Assembly (NCBI GenBank): GCA_007570785.1
Contig: ML660201.1
Span: 36,136,090 to 36,200,089, forward strand
Direction: 5' to 3'
Length of the DNA: 64,000 nt
DNA from: Antilocapra americana
Taxonomy: Eukaryota > Chordata > Mammalia > Artiodactyla > Antilocapridae
This document shows, in pieces, positions 53,354 to 63,895 of this stretch. Positions within the stretch are counted from its first letter, which is position 1, and every line of letters begins with the position of its first letter. The notes under the pieces are model-generated. The model ran no database searches. It was not told where the DNA came from and saw nothing but the letters and a program-made list of their open reading frames with translations. The translations under genes were made by a program, and so were the position numbers.

Positions 53354-54369
53354 TACAATATATTCTTACCCAAGTTAACTTTTGAGGTTCATGGAATACA
53401 TGATATTCCTTACTCAGAATTCTCAATCACTAACTGGGGAAACAGATAAAAAATGGTTGACCCATGTACACACAAGTTACTCAGTCTCTATTCTGGCTCT
53501 ATTACCCTCTGACCAGGGAAGGCCTAGAATAGGCCTCTGTTGAAAAGTGGGAATTAGTAGCTTGTGATGAATAAACAGTACAAAGATGAAATAACACCCA
53601 TAAACTATCCAATTTCCATGGACCCGATAAACGTTTCCAGGGGAGTCAACTGCATGCAACACATTGTTAAAATATACCAAGGCTAATAAGACCAATGGAA
53701 ATAAAAATTATTTGGTGGGCATGCATGCATGCACACATCTGTGTATATGTGTGTGTATGTGAGAGAGACAGAAACTAAGATTCAACTGATTTACAGCTAA
53801 GCATTCAGAGAATGTACTGATTTCATAAACTTTAATAACTTTGGTAATTAAGATTTCTGGTGTTCATCTTTATAGTTATCAGAACTTAGGATTCCTTGGT
53901 GATTAATGAAAAAAATAAAATTTTAACCAATAAATTCTTAAAAGAATGACCAAACAAGTTTGCATCTATTTGCAAGAATGACCCTAAAACTGTGATCTAA
54001 CAAGTCACTGATGGTTATATTACAGCTATGCTACAAATTTGGGTCCATGCTATTAACAGCATCACATGTGGTTCAAACGAACGAATGACAGCACTGTTCA
54101 TCTGTAGACCTGAGACAATGTTTAAGACTAACTGACACACACACACATTATTTTATTAAAGAAAACTCAAAATTTGTGCAAAATAAGAGTATAATAAATC
54201 TTTATGTACCCATTACCCAGCTGAAGAAAGGTTTTGAAAAATCAAGCTTGTTTTAGCAGAAACACTAGGCGTACCCTCATGGTGCCCCTCAATTATTTGA
54301 AAGGCAATAGCAGATACCATATCAACTGTGAAACTCTATTCAATGGAGGGAAAAGGTAATATAAGGCTG
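53354..54369. other. Unique AT-rich DNA
   Basis: Holds an imperfect TG/GA low-complexity patch at about 53720-53768 (ATGTGTGTGTATGTGAGAGA). 54145-54260 vaguely resembles an old LINE tail (ATGTACCCATTACCCAGCTG). No gene recognised. Confidence 0.4.
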
Positions 54370-54580
54370 CCTATAAAGCATAATCTAGTATTTTAAAAAG
54401 TCAAAAGTACATATATATATTAGAAAAAAAGTAAATGTCACCCAAATGGTTAACAGTGATAGTTGTGGGTGAGGAGAATATACGGTTAAGTTTCCAGATG
54501 GTGTGTTTTTAATCATCTACTCCTATAATGAACCAATCATACAGTACTTACATTATAAAGTTAAACGCAAACTCATCTTG
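54370..54580 (+). mobile_element. Old L1 (L1M-type) 3' end, tentative
   Basis: AATGGTTAACAGTGATAGTT, GTGGGTGAGGAGAATATACG, then CCTATAATGAACCAATCATA correspond to the end of L1M 3' UTRs (TTAACAGTGGTTATCTCTGG ... CTATAATGAACATGTATTAC). Confidence 0.5.
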
Positions 54581-55489
54581 TCCTTAAGAATATTTTAATA
54601 CTAAAAAGGAAACAATCTCAGCAGTCATCTCCACTAATAATAATCCAAATGTACTTATATAGCCTATTTATGTATTTGCTAAGTCTTCTAAACCTTACCA
54701 TTCTAGGTTAGTCTTCCCCTCCCCCACCCAAAAAGGATCCAGCAATGTAAAGATTATAATCGGAAAAAAATAGTATGTATGCAGGCAAGAACACAAATAC
54801 AGAAATAAAGTTTGTATAAATAACCTTGCTTGGTATACATCACGTGCCAGTTTTTACTAGAAAAGAAATCATTATTCAAAAAATGTTAAGAGTTGATGCA
54901 AATTTATAGAGCAACAGTGCTGAGTGACAGACATCTGTGGTAGGGTAATGCTAGGCTGTTTCTTGCTTTGTTGATTCAACAATCAGCACTGAATGTCTTC
55001 TGTTCTAATTTATTTTAACTTCTGCTTAATTAAATGCATAAAAGAACTAATGTGTTGGATTTGGGGATTTAAAATGACTTTCACCCAGCTGTTTTTAAAT
55101 GCACCAGAAAATTTCTTGAATATAATTGTTCTTTTAGAGGGGGGAAAAAAAGCAGACTGTAACCATGACAGGCACACAGAGAATTATCACCTAGTGACAC
55201 TAGCTGGCAACTTCTAAACAGTCATTCCCATTCAGAGTTTGAAAGACACTCCAGGACTTCTCCAACTGCTTCATAAGGTGATAGAGAAACTGCAAAAAGG
55301 AAATTAAAGGTCAAGATAAAATTATTTTAAATTCATTTGCAACCAATTCAACAAACAGGTGTGCAACAAAGAGGTGCTAAATCAACAGACACCAGCACCA
55401 CATCAATCTAACGTTTTGGAAGAATGAGGACTCTTCTCTTTCTACCTCTACTCCATAAAAATAGTGTATGTTATTTATACAACAGAAAT
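54581..55489. other. Unique AT-rich DNA
   Basis: No element or gene recognised. The plus-strand frame 54993-55217 has no domain. Confidence 0.4.
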
Positions 55490-55790
55490 AGAGTCACAGA
55501 TGTAGAAAACAAATTTATAGTACAGAGGGGAAAGGATGGGGGATAACTGGGGGATCAGGACTGATAAATACACACTAGTATATATAAAATTGATAACTAA
55601 TAAGAACCTACTGTATAGCACAGGGAACCGTTCTTAATACTATATGGACCTATATGGAAAAAGAATTTAAAAAACAGTGGGTACATGTATATGCATAACT
55701 GATTCACTCTGCTGTACATCAGAAACTAACACAACATCATAAAACAACTATAGTCTAATAAAAATTAACTTTAAAAAAAGAAAAATAGAG
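55490..55790 (+). mobile_element. L1 LINE 3' UTR with A-rich tail
   Basis: AGAGGGGAAAGGATGGGGGA, TACACACTAGTATATATAAA, CTACTGTATAGCACAGGGAA, CTGCTGTACATCAGAAACTA and AACTATAGTCTAATAAAAAT. A 5'-truncated sense L1 tail. Confidence 0.88.
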
Positions 55791-55801
55791 TGTGCATTTA
55801 C

Positions 55802-56022
55802 ACCTCCTGGTAGGTGAGCAGTAAAGAATCAACCTGCCAATGCAGGAGACTCAGGTTCAATCCCAGGGTCAGGAAGATCCTCTGGAGAAGGAAATGGAAG
55901 CCCATTCCAATATTTTTGCCTGGGAAATTCTATACATGGAAGGGCCTGGCAGGCTACAGTCCATGGGGATGAAAAGAGCTGCACATGACTTGGCGACTTA
56001 GCAATGAAACCACAACAACAAA
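55802..56022 (+). mobile_element. BovA2-type SINE
   Basis: ACCTCCTGGTAGGTGAGCAG head, CAGGTTCAATCCCAGGGTCA B box, CCATTCCAATATTTTTGCCT and CTACAGTCCATGGGGATGAA; an ACCACAACAACAA tail. Confidence 0.92.
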
Positions 56023-56041
56023 TTCTGGCTTTAGCTACATG

Positions 56042-56175
56042 AAGTGAAAGCGAAAGTGAAGTCACTCAGTCACGTCAGACTCTTTGCAAACCCATGAACT
56101 ACAGCCTACCAGGATCCTCCGTCCATGGGATTTTCCAGGCAAGAGTACCGCAGTGGGGTGCCATTTCCTTCTCCT
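56042..56175 (-). mobile_element. BovA SINE 3' fragment, antisense
   Basis: AAGTGAAAGCGAAAGTGAAG, CAGTCACGTCAGACTCTTTG, ATTTTCCAGGCAAGAGTACC and GTGCCATTTCCTTCTCC. It faces the sense BovA2 just upstream, giving an inverted pair about 20 bp apart. Confidence 0.9.
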
Positions 56176-56366
56176 AACATCCAACACTGAAAGAGGAGGT
56201 AATAGGAATCTGTATCCAGATCATTCTACTCAAGTCAACATGTCCCATCCAATCAAGTGTTATTTCAGAACTCCATATTTAAGAAGATAATCACATAAGG
56301 TTTTATTTTCTACTCAGTCTGATACCTAAAGCCAAGTTTGCACTCAATGCTGAATTGTAGCAACTA

Positions 56367-56578
56367 GGATTTCCCAGATGGCTCAGTGGTCAAGAAGGCA
56401 CCTGCCGATGCAGAAGACACCAGAGACGATGGTTCAATGCCTGGGTTTGAAAGACCCTTTACAGCAGGAAATGGCAACTTGCTCCACTATTCTTTCCTGG
56501 AAAATCCCATGCACAGAGGAGCATGGCAGGCTACAGTCCATGGGGTTGCTAAGAGTCTGACATGTCTGAGCATGCCCA
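56367..56578 (+). mobile_element. BovA2-type SINE
   Basis: GGATTTCCCAGATGGCTCAG head, GATGGTTCAATGCCTGGGTT B box, GAAATGGCAACTTGCTCCAC and TACAGTCCATGGGGTTGCTA. Complete but diverged. Confidence 0.92.
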
Positions 56579-56821
56579 CATAGTAACATCTATCATGTAT
56601 TGCCCTCATTTAGCAGGCTGAAATACCACAATGGGATTCCACCTTTGAGAAGTCTCAAATCTAGTATTTTATCCTATGGAATCATTCAGGTTCTTGGTTA
56701 TTTACCAAAAAATTCAGAGTTTTAGAAAGAACCTTGACCAAGCCAGGATGCCACAGAAATTTTAGTTCCTTTGAGAAATAGAAAGAACTGGTTTTAAAAG
56801 AAGGGACAACTTTTGCTTTAC

Positions 56822-56852
56822 ACACAGAGTCAGACACAACTGAGAGACTTAC
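56822..56852 (+). mobile_element. BovA SINE tail fragment
   Basis: CACAGAGTCAGACACAACTG and AGAGACTTACACA, the last 30 bp of BovA only. A short orphan. Confidence 0.65.
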
Positions 56853-57187
56853 ACATAGAGACAAACAATAACTTTCAGACTGCAAACCATGAGGTGCTCT
56901 AAGAAACAGTGCTCTCTGCAAAGCTTTCACCCCGTATCAAGGAAAATTCTAAGACCTCAAACAATAATCAAATCACTGAGAAAAAATGGCTTCCCATGAA
57001 CATCTAAGTCTCTCGAGGATCCCATTTCAGCCTGGAGACCATCATGTTATTAACTGGAATCAACTGAACCTTGCCTTAACCTGGCCCAAATCTTCCACTT
57101 TTCCAGTGTTTTTCCTTCACATCTACCCCAGGTAAGGGCGAGTCCAGAGAAGGCTGAGATTTCAACAACCACAACGAGAACAAAAAA
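56853..57187. other. Unique non-coding DNA
   Basis: Nothing recognised. Confidence 0.4.
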
Positions 57188-57716
57188 CATCAATAGCTAA
57201 GACATGGAAACAACCTAGATGCCCATCAACTGATGAATGGATAAGAAAGCTGTGGTACATATACACAATGGAATATTACTCAGCATTAAAAAAAAATTCA
57301 TTTGAAGCAATTCTACTCAGATGGACGAAACTGGAGCCCATTATCCAGAGTGAAGTAAGCCAGAAGCAAAAACAACAATACAGTATATTAACACATATAT
57401 ATGGAATTTTGAAAGACAGTAATGAGAACCCAACATGGGAGACAACAAAAGGAACGCAGATGTATAGAATAGACTTGTGGACTTTGTGGATGAGGGTAAG
57501 GGTGGGATGATATGGGAGAAGGGCATTGAAGCATGTTAATTGTCATGTGTCTAATCAATCGCCAGCCCAGGATTGATGCTCGGGACTGGTGCAGCGAGAT
57601 TTCCCGGGGGGGAGGGAGGAGGGAGGGGGGACCCGGAGGGGAAGCATATGTAAACCCATGGTGATATCATGACAATGTATGGCAAAAACAATAATAAAAA
57701 AAAAATTAAAAAAAAA
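57188..57716 (+). mobile_element. L1 LINE 3' end, younger bovid subfamily
   Basis: GATGCCCATCAACTGATGAA, CACAATGGAATATTACTCAG, TCCAGAGTGAAGTAAGCCAG, GAGAAGGGCATTGAAGCATG and AGCCCAGGATTGATGCTCGG. It ends with ATGGCAAAAACAATAATAAA and a poly(A). The low divergence and defined A-tail suggest a recent insertion. A short plus-strand frame (57268-57510) is the end-of-ORF2/3' UTR boundary and not a gene. Confidence 0.93.
57603..57645 (+). repeat. G-rich tract in L1 3' UTR
   Basis: Four or more runs of three or more G (GGGGGGGAGGGAGGAGGGAG, then GGGG) lie within 45 bases, fitting a potential G-quadruplex. G-rich tracts are a known feature of mammalian L1 3' UTRs. Confidence 0.85.
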
Positions 57717-58376
57717 GGAGTCTTCTCTGCTGTTTTACTTAATTATGTTTCAAAAAAGCAAAGCAACCATTTTTAAGTGGCAGCACAGACTCGCCCATCA
57801 CAATTTTGTGCCTGTTGTATGAGAATTTGCACTAAGGCTAATGCCTCTGACTGGGACTCAGGAACACGCAGTAGGCCTGAAAGAGATTTTAAATATTCTG
57901 TCTCCCACAGCCAGTCCCCTTCGGGAAGGTTTATATTTAATGTCAGAGAGGTTAATGAGTTAGTGGGTCTCCTCAAGGTCTAGCTTTGGATTTTAACCAT
58001 ATCGAAAGCAGAGATAAGCAAGTAAAAGATGTGATGCTGATCAATATGCGGGCAGATAATGCTTGTTTTGAACACAGATTACAAGTCTGCAAAGCTCTGT
58101 AACATAATTTAAACAAATATTACAAAATGCACTCCTCCCAAGCAAGGTGTTCTTAAGAATAACTTTGGTATATCTGAAAGCCACGATGACATTTTGAGAC
58201 CACTGAGAATGAGTTAATCCTCTGGCATCCTTAGATGACACCTTGCTGGCCTGAAAGAATTTCAAGGAGAACTTGATTTTAGGATAAGTCAACCCCCTTG
58301 TGGGTCTTCTCAAGTATTTGAAGATTAGCCACAAACCTACAGATGAGTCCCAATCCTTCAAGTTCAAATTTAAAAA
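57717..58376. other. Unique non-coding DNA
   Basis: No repeat recognised. Two opposite frames overlap at 57773-57983, and 58041-58367 carries a minus-strand frame of 108 codons without a domain. Confidence 0.4.
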
Positions 58377-58504
58377 GCTAACATTTAGAGAATATTTACT
58401 GCAAAGCAGACCTCATATAGTTTTTCATTAGTAACACTTTCCCAAGATGCTACATAAGGCAGGTATTTAACCCCATCAAAGAGACAAGGAAACTATGCTC
58501 TAAG
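58377..58504 (-). repeat. MIR SINE, antisense, left part
   Basis: GCTAACATTTAGAGAATATT, AGGCAGGTATTTAACCCCAT and GACAAGGAAACTATGCTC follow reversed MIR (consensus GCTAACATTTATTGAG ... GAGGAAACTGAGGCTC). The right part lies at 58846-58975. Confidence 0.75.
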
Positions 58505-58845
58505 TGTTTATGTCCCCTCAAAGTCTTATACTGAAATCCGAACCCCCAGAGTGATGGTAGTAGGACTACTGGGAGGAGGATTTAGCCAGGAGAACAAAGC
58601 CCTCATGACTGAAATTAGTCCCCTTAAAAATGAAACCCCACAGCTTCCTTGGTGGTCCAGTGATTAAGAATCTGCCTTGCAATTGCAGGGGACGCCGGTT
58701 TGACACCTGATCTAGGAAGATTTCATATGCCACAGGGCAACTTGACCCTGGGCTTCCTAGCCTCCAGAACTGTGAGAAATACACTTGTTCATAAGCCACT
58801 CGGTTGATGATATTTTTGTTACAGCAGCTCAAATGGTCTGAAATA
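58505..58845 (+). mobile_element. Ancient LTR-like repeat inserted in MIR
   Basis: TGTTTATGTCCCCTCAAAGT, CCGAACCCCCAGAGTGATGG, AAAGCCCTCATGACTGAAAT, then CTTCCTAGCCTCCAGAACTG, GTGAGAAATACACTTGTTCA and ATAAGCCACTCGGTTGATGA belong to an old mammal-wide repeat of LTR-like design (MaLR-like in my recollection). It is split by a CHR SINE at 58640-58740, and part of the middle is missing. Confidence 0.6.
58640..58740 (+). mobile_element. CHR-family SINE (short form), nested
   Basis: CAGCTTCCTTGGTGGTCCAG head, GGTTTGACACCTGATCTAGG B-box region and GATTTCATATGCCACAGGGC. Inserted into the LTR-like repeat. Confidence 0.82.
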
Positions 58846-58975
58846 GAAACTAATGCTGAAAGGGGTTGAATAAAGTTGTCCAAGGTCAAACAAGCCAGTG
58901 AGCCAGATTTGGGACAGAACTCTAGGTCGGCTGGACTCCAGGACTGAGGCTTTAAGCACCTTATCAAGCTGCCCC
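58846..58975 (-). repeat. MIR SINE, antisense, right part
   Basis: GAAACTAATGCTGAAAGGGG, TTGTCCAAGGTCAAACAAGC, CAGTGAGCCAGATTTGGGAC and CTGGACTCCAGGACTGAGGC. It repeats the GAAACT(A)ATGCT word seen at 58489-58499, as expected of a target-site duplication. Confidence 0.8.
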
Positions 58976-60874
58976 TTCGCCTGCAGGAGCAGCCGCACAC
59001 CCCTGCACTCACTCTGACAAAACACCTTCTGGCCCATGGGACCTCCCAGTCCCACCTGCCACCTCTTCATTGCCAGCCAGTCACCTGCAATGCCAGGACA
59101 TGACATATCTCTTCTCAATCTGTGCCAGTCTGCCTAATTTTTGCAGCAGTGAAGGGCACTATCAAAAAAAAGTTACCTCAAAAAAAAAAAAGCTTACCTC
59201 AAAAAAGTTACATGTTCTATTAAATGTTGCGATAAACTTATGTGATGTAACTGATTATAAGCAGGAAATTCCTTGATTCAAAGAAGAAACAGTCAAAACA
59301 CTCATACATTCAACAGTATATTGTAGGTATTGGGGTCTCCTAGTAAACTTTCCAATAGCCTATCTGAAATTGACACAGAACTGCGATTAACTGTGGTGGT
59401 CAGGCTGTGACGGGCATGAGACAAACAGGACTGGATGTTCCTGCAGACGCTGACAGCCATGGGCAGGCAGCAGGTGTCACTGTGCTGTCGTTAGTTACTA
59501 TGAGGATGCTCAGTGTCCCTTCCAGCCTCTCAATACCGAGACAAGCACCCAGGCACGCCACACTGTTTGGAATTGGTCCTTCTGAGTTAATTCTGGGTCT
59601 CAGTGAGTGATCCGTAACATCTCAAGCTCTAAACTACAAATACCATCTATCAATCCCAGAGGAAGGGAAGCAAAGGAAAACATCTCCACGGAAACAAACC
59701 TTCCTGCACTTTTATTTCTGTTTTGATCTACACAAGATCGGTTTTGATGAGACCCCCCCATCTCAAACAAAAATAAAAATTGCAAATAAGCAATTCAAGA
59801 GAGTGGCTAGAATCCTTCACTCACAAGGACTGAGGAGTTGTCAATAATAAGAACGCAATGCACAGTGTTAGTTTTACCAGGGGACAGAATTATAATTATA
59901 AAGCATTTCTACATTAAGTAAAATTCAGCGTAATAAAGAACCAAAAAATTAGGCCACCGTTGATTCAATATATACTAAATAAGTGTTCCGTGAATTAGGT
60001 GTGAGCAGAAAGCCTTAGTGCTGCAGCTCATAGTAATTTCAGATAAAGAGGTGCTTGTGTGGTGGAGTGAATCCTCCTGGTAAATGAAGCCTCCTGTAAC
60101 ATACTTTTAGTCCAAAATAATATCATCTCTTGAAAATATTGAAGAGTCACATTTGTTGTGCTTTTACTAAAAGATCTCATTAAACTTCAGGAAGTGTCTA
60201 CAGTGTTCAGCGGAGGGTAATGCTCACAAAGTAACCTTTTAAAGAAAGCGATAAAACCATAAAACCAATTAAAGCTTTACACATTTCCTCTAATACTTTT
60301 TGTAAAATTTGCATAATTTCTGATTTGACAAAAGAAACTCATTTCTTGTCTCTCCCTCCCCCAACCTTGAGCCATGGTGTTATAAAGATCCACCCTTCAG
60401 GCTGCCATTTACTTTCCAAAAAAAAACATCCACAGGCAATCAGTCTCTATTCTGAAACTCTTGCAGAAAACCCCGAAGAATGGAAACCTGAAGAGGGTAA
60501 TTTTCAAATTTTGCAAGGAGTTGAAGCCCATTATGTAAAGCAATTCTTCTGTCCACACCCATTCCCATTTCTGCAGTTCCTTAATTACACACTCACTGAC
60601 AAGCGTCTCTCTATATGTCTTGCCAAGCTCTCTCCAATTTTTCACATATTTAACTCTATGTATTCCTTTCCCCTCTCCCAGAAAGAACTGCTGGGAATGC
60701 CCTGAAAAAGAGATGCAGCCTATAAACACTTTGACATACACCCTAATACTAACAATGACACCAAATACTTGGACCTTCAATGTATAAGATGAATGTTAGC
60801 TAAGTCCTATTTAAAAATTAATAGAAATATGATTTATTTCACTTTCCTACCCTTATGGACCACATCAGTGGATG
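58976..60874. other. Unique non-coding DNA, 1.9 kb
   Basis: No interspersed repeat recognised. An A-rich imperfect triplication lies at 59163-59215. Frames at 59407-59610 and 60325-60705 (126 codons, opposite-strand partner at 60409-60780) show no domain. Confidence 0.4.
59163..59215. repeat. A-rich imperfect tandem triplication
   Basis: Three units of A-run plus (A)GTTACCTC, (A)GCTTACCTC and (A)GTTACATG follow each other, with A-runs of about 8, 12 and 6. Confidence 0.85.
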
Positions 60875-61100
60875 AAAACAGTCTTGATCTTGTGCAGGAA
60901 TGGGCACATTTTTTCTGTAAAGAACTCAGATGGTGGCCACAAGGCCTCTGTCGTACCCATTCAACTTCGCCACTATAGCAAGACAACAGCCACAAACACA
61001 AAGTCAACAAACAGCATGGCTGTGTTAATAAAATGTTATTAACAAAAATAGGCAGGGGGCCAAATGTTTGCCCACTGGCTGTGATCTGCCAACCCCAGGT
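60875..61100 (+). mobile_element. hAT-Charlie-type DNA transposon
   Basis: TTTTTTCTGTAAAGAACTCA, GGCCACAAGGCCTCTGTCGT, CCATTCAACTTCGCCACTAT, CATGGCTGTGTTAATAAAAT and GGGGGCCAAATGTTTGCCCA are the clearest copy in the window of a common mammal-wide non-autonomous hAT family; the copies at 17.9 and 18.6 kb belong to the same family. Confidence 0.8.
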
Positions 61101-61164
61101 CTTGAGAATCAAGTCTTAGAATTCATAGAAATGAGGTTAAAGATATAAGCTCCCACTTAACAGT

Positions 61165-61360
61165 AAAGTAAATGTGGGCAAGTTACTTTTTCTTTTTTCT
61201 GCTTTGGTTTCCTTGTCTATAAAATGCAGAGAGAGATGCCACCAAGACAGAACCTACCTCATAGGATTATTCTGAGAAGCAAGAGAATTAATACAGAAAC
61301 AGAGGATGGCACATATTAAGTACCATAAAGTTCACTATAAGCATTATTTTTAATGTGACT
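61165..61360 (+). repeat. MIR SINE
   Basis: TGTGGGCAAGTTACTTTTTC, TTTCCTTGTCTATAAAATGC, CTACCTCATAGGATTATTCT, GATGGCACATATTAAGTACC. Almost complete and well ordered; the best MIR copy in the window. Confidence 0.88.
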
Positions 61361-61919
61361 AATATCTTTATCCCAGAATCAGTACCAAATACATATATTT
61401 TTATTTCTACTATGCCTATGTTAAAGATGTCAGACTTTCTACTAGAAGTTGGAAATTTTCTCTTCATCCCTATGTCAACGCCTGAGAAACAAATTTTTTA
61501 AAGAGATTTATGGAGGTTAAAATGTCAAACAGATTTTTTCAGCTTGCTGGGAATGAGGTTACCTTCTGAACTTATTCTTAAGATTTTTATGATTCACTTT
61601 GGATTTGAGTTGTTCTAGTACAATTTGGAGTCACAGAAGAACATTTACTCCTATTATTTTCAAAGTCCACCCCAGAGCAATTAATGCTAGTTCAACTCAA
61701 GCAAGAGGAAGTAGTAGACGGCTTGGCTTAAGTATTTATAAAATTTAAAATCACCTTTTAAATCATCAATTCAATGAATGAGTATATACTACCATTCCAG
61801 AATTTCTTTACTAAATTACAGGAGGTAATAGTAAATGAAAGTCACCCATTCATTCCAACTTCTACATTATTTTGGATCAAAGGGAAAAACCTGACATCAG
61901 ACTTTCCAAAGTACCTTGT
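61361..61919. other. Unique AT-rich DNA
   Basis: No element recognised. The frame 61774-62124 starts here and runs into the following MER5A element. Confidence 0.4.
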
Positions 61920-62112
61920 CATCGGTGATCATAACCAAATCTGTCTGGAAATATCTTTGGTATCACAAGTAGGGGGAAGGAGGCTCCAACCAGAATCTAG
62001 TGGAAAGAGATCAGTGAGGCTGCTCAGCATCCTATGGTACATATGGTGCTCCCCAACAACAAGGAATTATCCAGCCCAAGATAGCAATCGTGCTAAGGTT
62101 GAGAAACCCTCT
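61920..62112 (+). mobile_element. MER5A-like hAT-Charlie MITE
   Basis: CTGTCTGGAAATATCTTTGG, TCCAACCAGAATCTAGTGG, GAGGCTGCTCAGCATCCTAT, ACAACAAGGAATTATCCAGC and the terminal AAGGTTGAGAAACCCT match MER5A over nearly its full length. Confidence 0.87.
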
Positions 62113-63385
62113 TTTGGTCTTTGAGAAAACCTATAATGGTATAAATCACTTATCAAGTATAATGTGGTTATCACTTCATTTCACCTACATAACTCTACAA
62201 AATTGGTTCCCCTTCGGTCCACTGGCAGACGTCAGAAAAGGTGGTATAGAGCGCGGTGAGTGTACTCTGCCTGCTCCAGACACCAAGGAACCAAAGCCAC
62301 TAACAGCAGAAAAGTGGAAACGACCTTGTCAGGTTTACTACACACTCTTCAAAGAAGTGGAAATCATTTGGCAAATGAAAACAGGTAGATCTAACTTCAG
62401 AGAAATAAGATATCCAGAGTCTCTGAACTGCTATCAAAAGAAAGTCCCCATCTCCATCAGGTCCAGAAGCAATTCAGACAGATAGCAGGAGGGGGGAAAA
62501 CTCATCACCTTTGAACAAGGAAGGAGCCTTCCGCAGCTCAGCAGCGGTGCCCTTGATCTTGACCAGCCAGCATAAGAGGAAGAGGGGTTTTATCGAGTTC
62601 CTGGGAGTTTATTTCACTTTGCAGCTCCTTCTCCTTTATAGGATTTTCTGCCCAAATTCAATAGCCACCACATTCTGGAGAGGTTAACCTCGTTCTTTAT
62701 TTACCAAGTAAAATACACAGCCACCTGCCTCTGGTTCCCAGTGTAATTAGCCACTAAGGCGAAGAAAAGCAAGACTTCAGAACCAGACTTCTATCCTTTC
62801 CAATATAATGTTATTTGATGTGATTCTGGAGACCTCTCAAATTCACACATAAAATTCCCAGTAAAAGAGCTTCATCTGTACATTTGATTTTTAGAAAAAT
62901 AAAACCTTTAAATATGCTTTTGTTTTAACTCAGTATCTTCGCTGTATACTTTTAAAGTCAGAATTCAGACCAAACTTGCAAGGTAACCCTCTGAGCCTCC
63001 ATAAAATGTACACACATCTTTATAAAAGAACCACTGACTAAAACAAACCTATTTCTCTGGTTTTCTGCAGTAGATTGAAAATCACATTTCCAGGAAGAGG
63101 ACAGTGTTACACAGAAACAGGCAAGTATTTCAGAAGGTTACACAATGTATTTCTTGGATCCACATTTGTTACCTCTTCTAGGTTGTCCAGTTCTAAACAG
63201 TATAAAGGTAAGAGCTCACAAATCAAGATGACCCCCACCTACTACACAAGATTGCCTTTCCTCAGAATTTCACTCCTAACCTCACTGCCTAGCAAAAAAA
63301 AAAAAAGAACAAAATCTAACATTCCCAAGGCTTTACCAAGAATAGCAGAAAAACTTTTGTATACATAGGTATAAATAATATGTAT
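62113..63385. other. Unique non-coding DNA, 1.3 kb
   Basis: No interspersed repeat recognised. Frames at 62090-62485 and 63075-63368 are unassigned. A poly(A) lies near 63294-63305. Confidence 0.4.
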
Positions 63386-63593
63386 GCGTTTGTGTGCTTA
63401 GTCGCTCAGCCGTGTCCAGCTCTTTGCAACCCTATGGACTGTAGCCCGCCAGGCTCCTCTGTCCATGGGCTCTCCAGGCAAGAATACTGGAGTGGGGTGC
63501 CATACCCTTCTCCAGGGGATTCTCCCCATCCAGGGAGAGAACCTGGGTCTCCTGCAGTGCAGGTGGATTCTTTACCAACTGAGCCACCAGGTA
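63386..63593 (-). mobile_element. BovA2-type SINE, antisense
   Basis: GTGCTTAGTCGCTCAGCCGT, GGACTGTAGCCCGCCAGGCT, CCAGGCAAGAATACTGGAGT, ACCTGGGTCTCCTGCAGTGC and CAACTGAGCCACCAGG. Low divergence. The flanks TAATATGTATG and TAATAGTATGTG may be a target-site duplication. Confidence 0.94.
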
Positions 63594-63699
63594 ATAGTAT
63601 GTGTAATATATAGATTTTAGAAAACCTACAAATTTTGTTCTAACTAAAAAATTTGCCGTTTTGATTCCACTTGTTTATTTAGTATGAATAGGATGCTAG

Positions 63700-63895
63700 A
63701 TTTCTAATTTTAAAAAAATAGATATGCAACAAGCAACAAAGGTTTACTACATAACACAGGGAACTACAGTCAATATCTTGCAATGACCAATAATGGAAAA
63801 TAATTTCAAAAAGGGTACAATGTGTATACGTGTAACGAATTGCCTTGCTGTGCACCCAAAACATTGTAAGTCAACTATAATTCAATAAAATATAT
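63700..63895 (+). mobile_element. L1 LINE 3' UTR
   Basis: GGTTTACTACATAACACAGG, CAGTCAATATCTTGCAATGA, CCTTGCTGTGCACCCAAAAC and GTCAACTATAATTCAATAAA match an artiodactyl L1 3' end; the A-tail is degraded. Confidence 0.82.

Noticed and set aside
60325..60780. Overlapping 126- and 123-codon frames on opposite strands
   Set aside because: Overlapping open frames on both strands of the same 400 bp, without a domain or splice context, are expected by chance in a 64-kb window.
63380..63613. Recurring protein-like peptides (CDPMDCSPPGSS, HGLSRQEYWSGVPYPSPGD and relatives) in open frames at many positions
   Set aside because: They are translations of BovA2 SINEs read in the same frame (also at 3257, 10698, 32691, 37311, 42825, 53163). 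The similarity reflects the SINE family, not a gene family.
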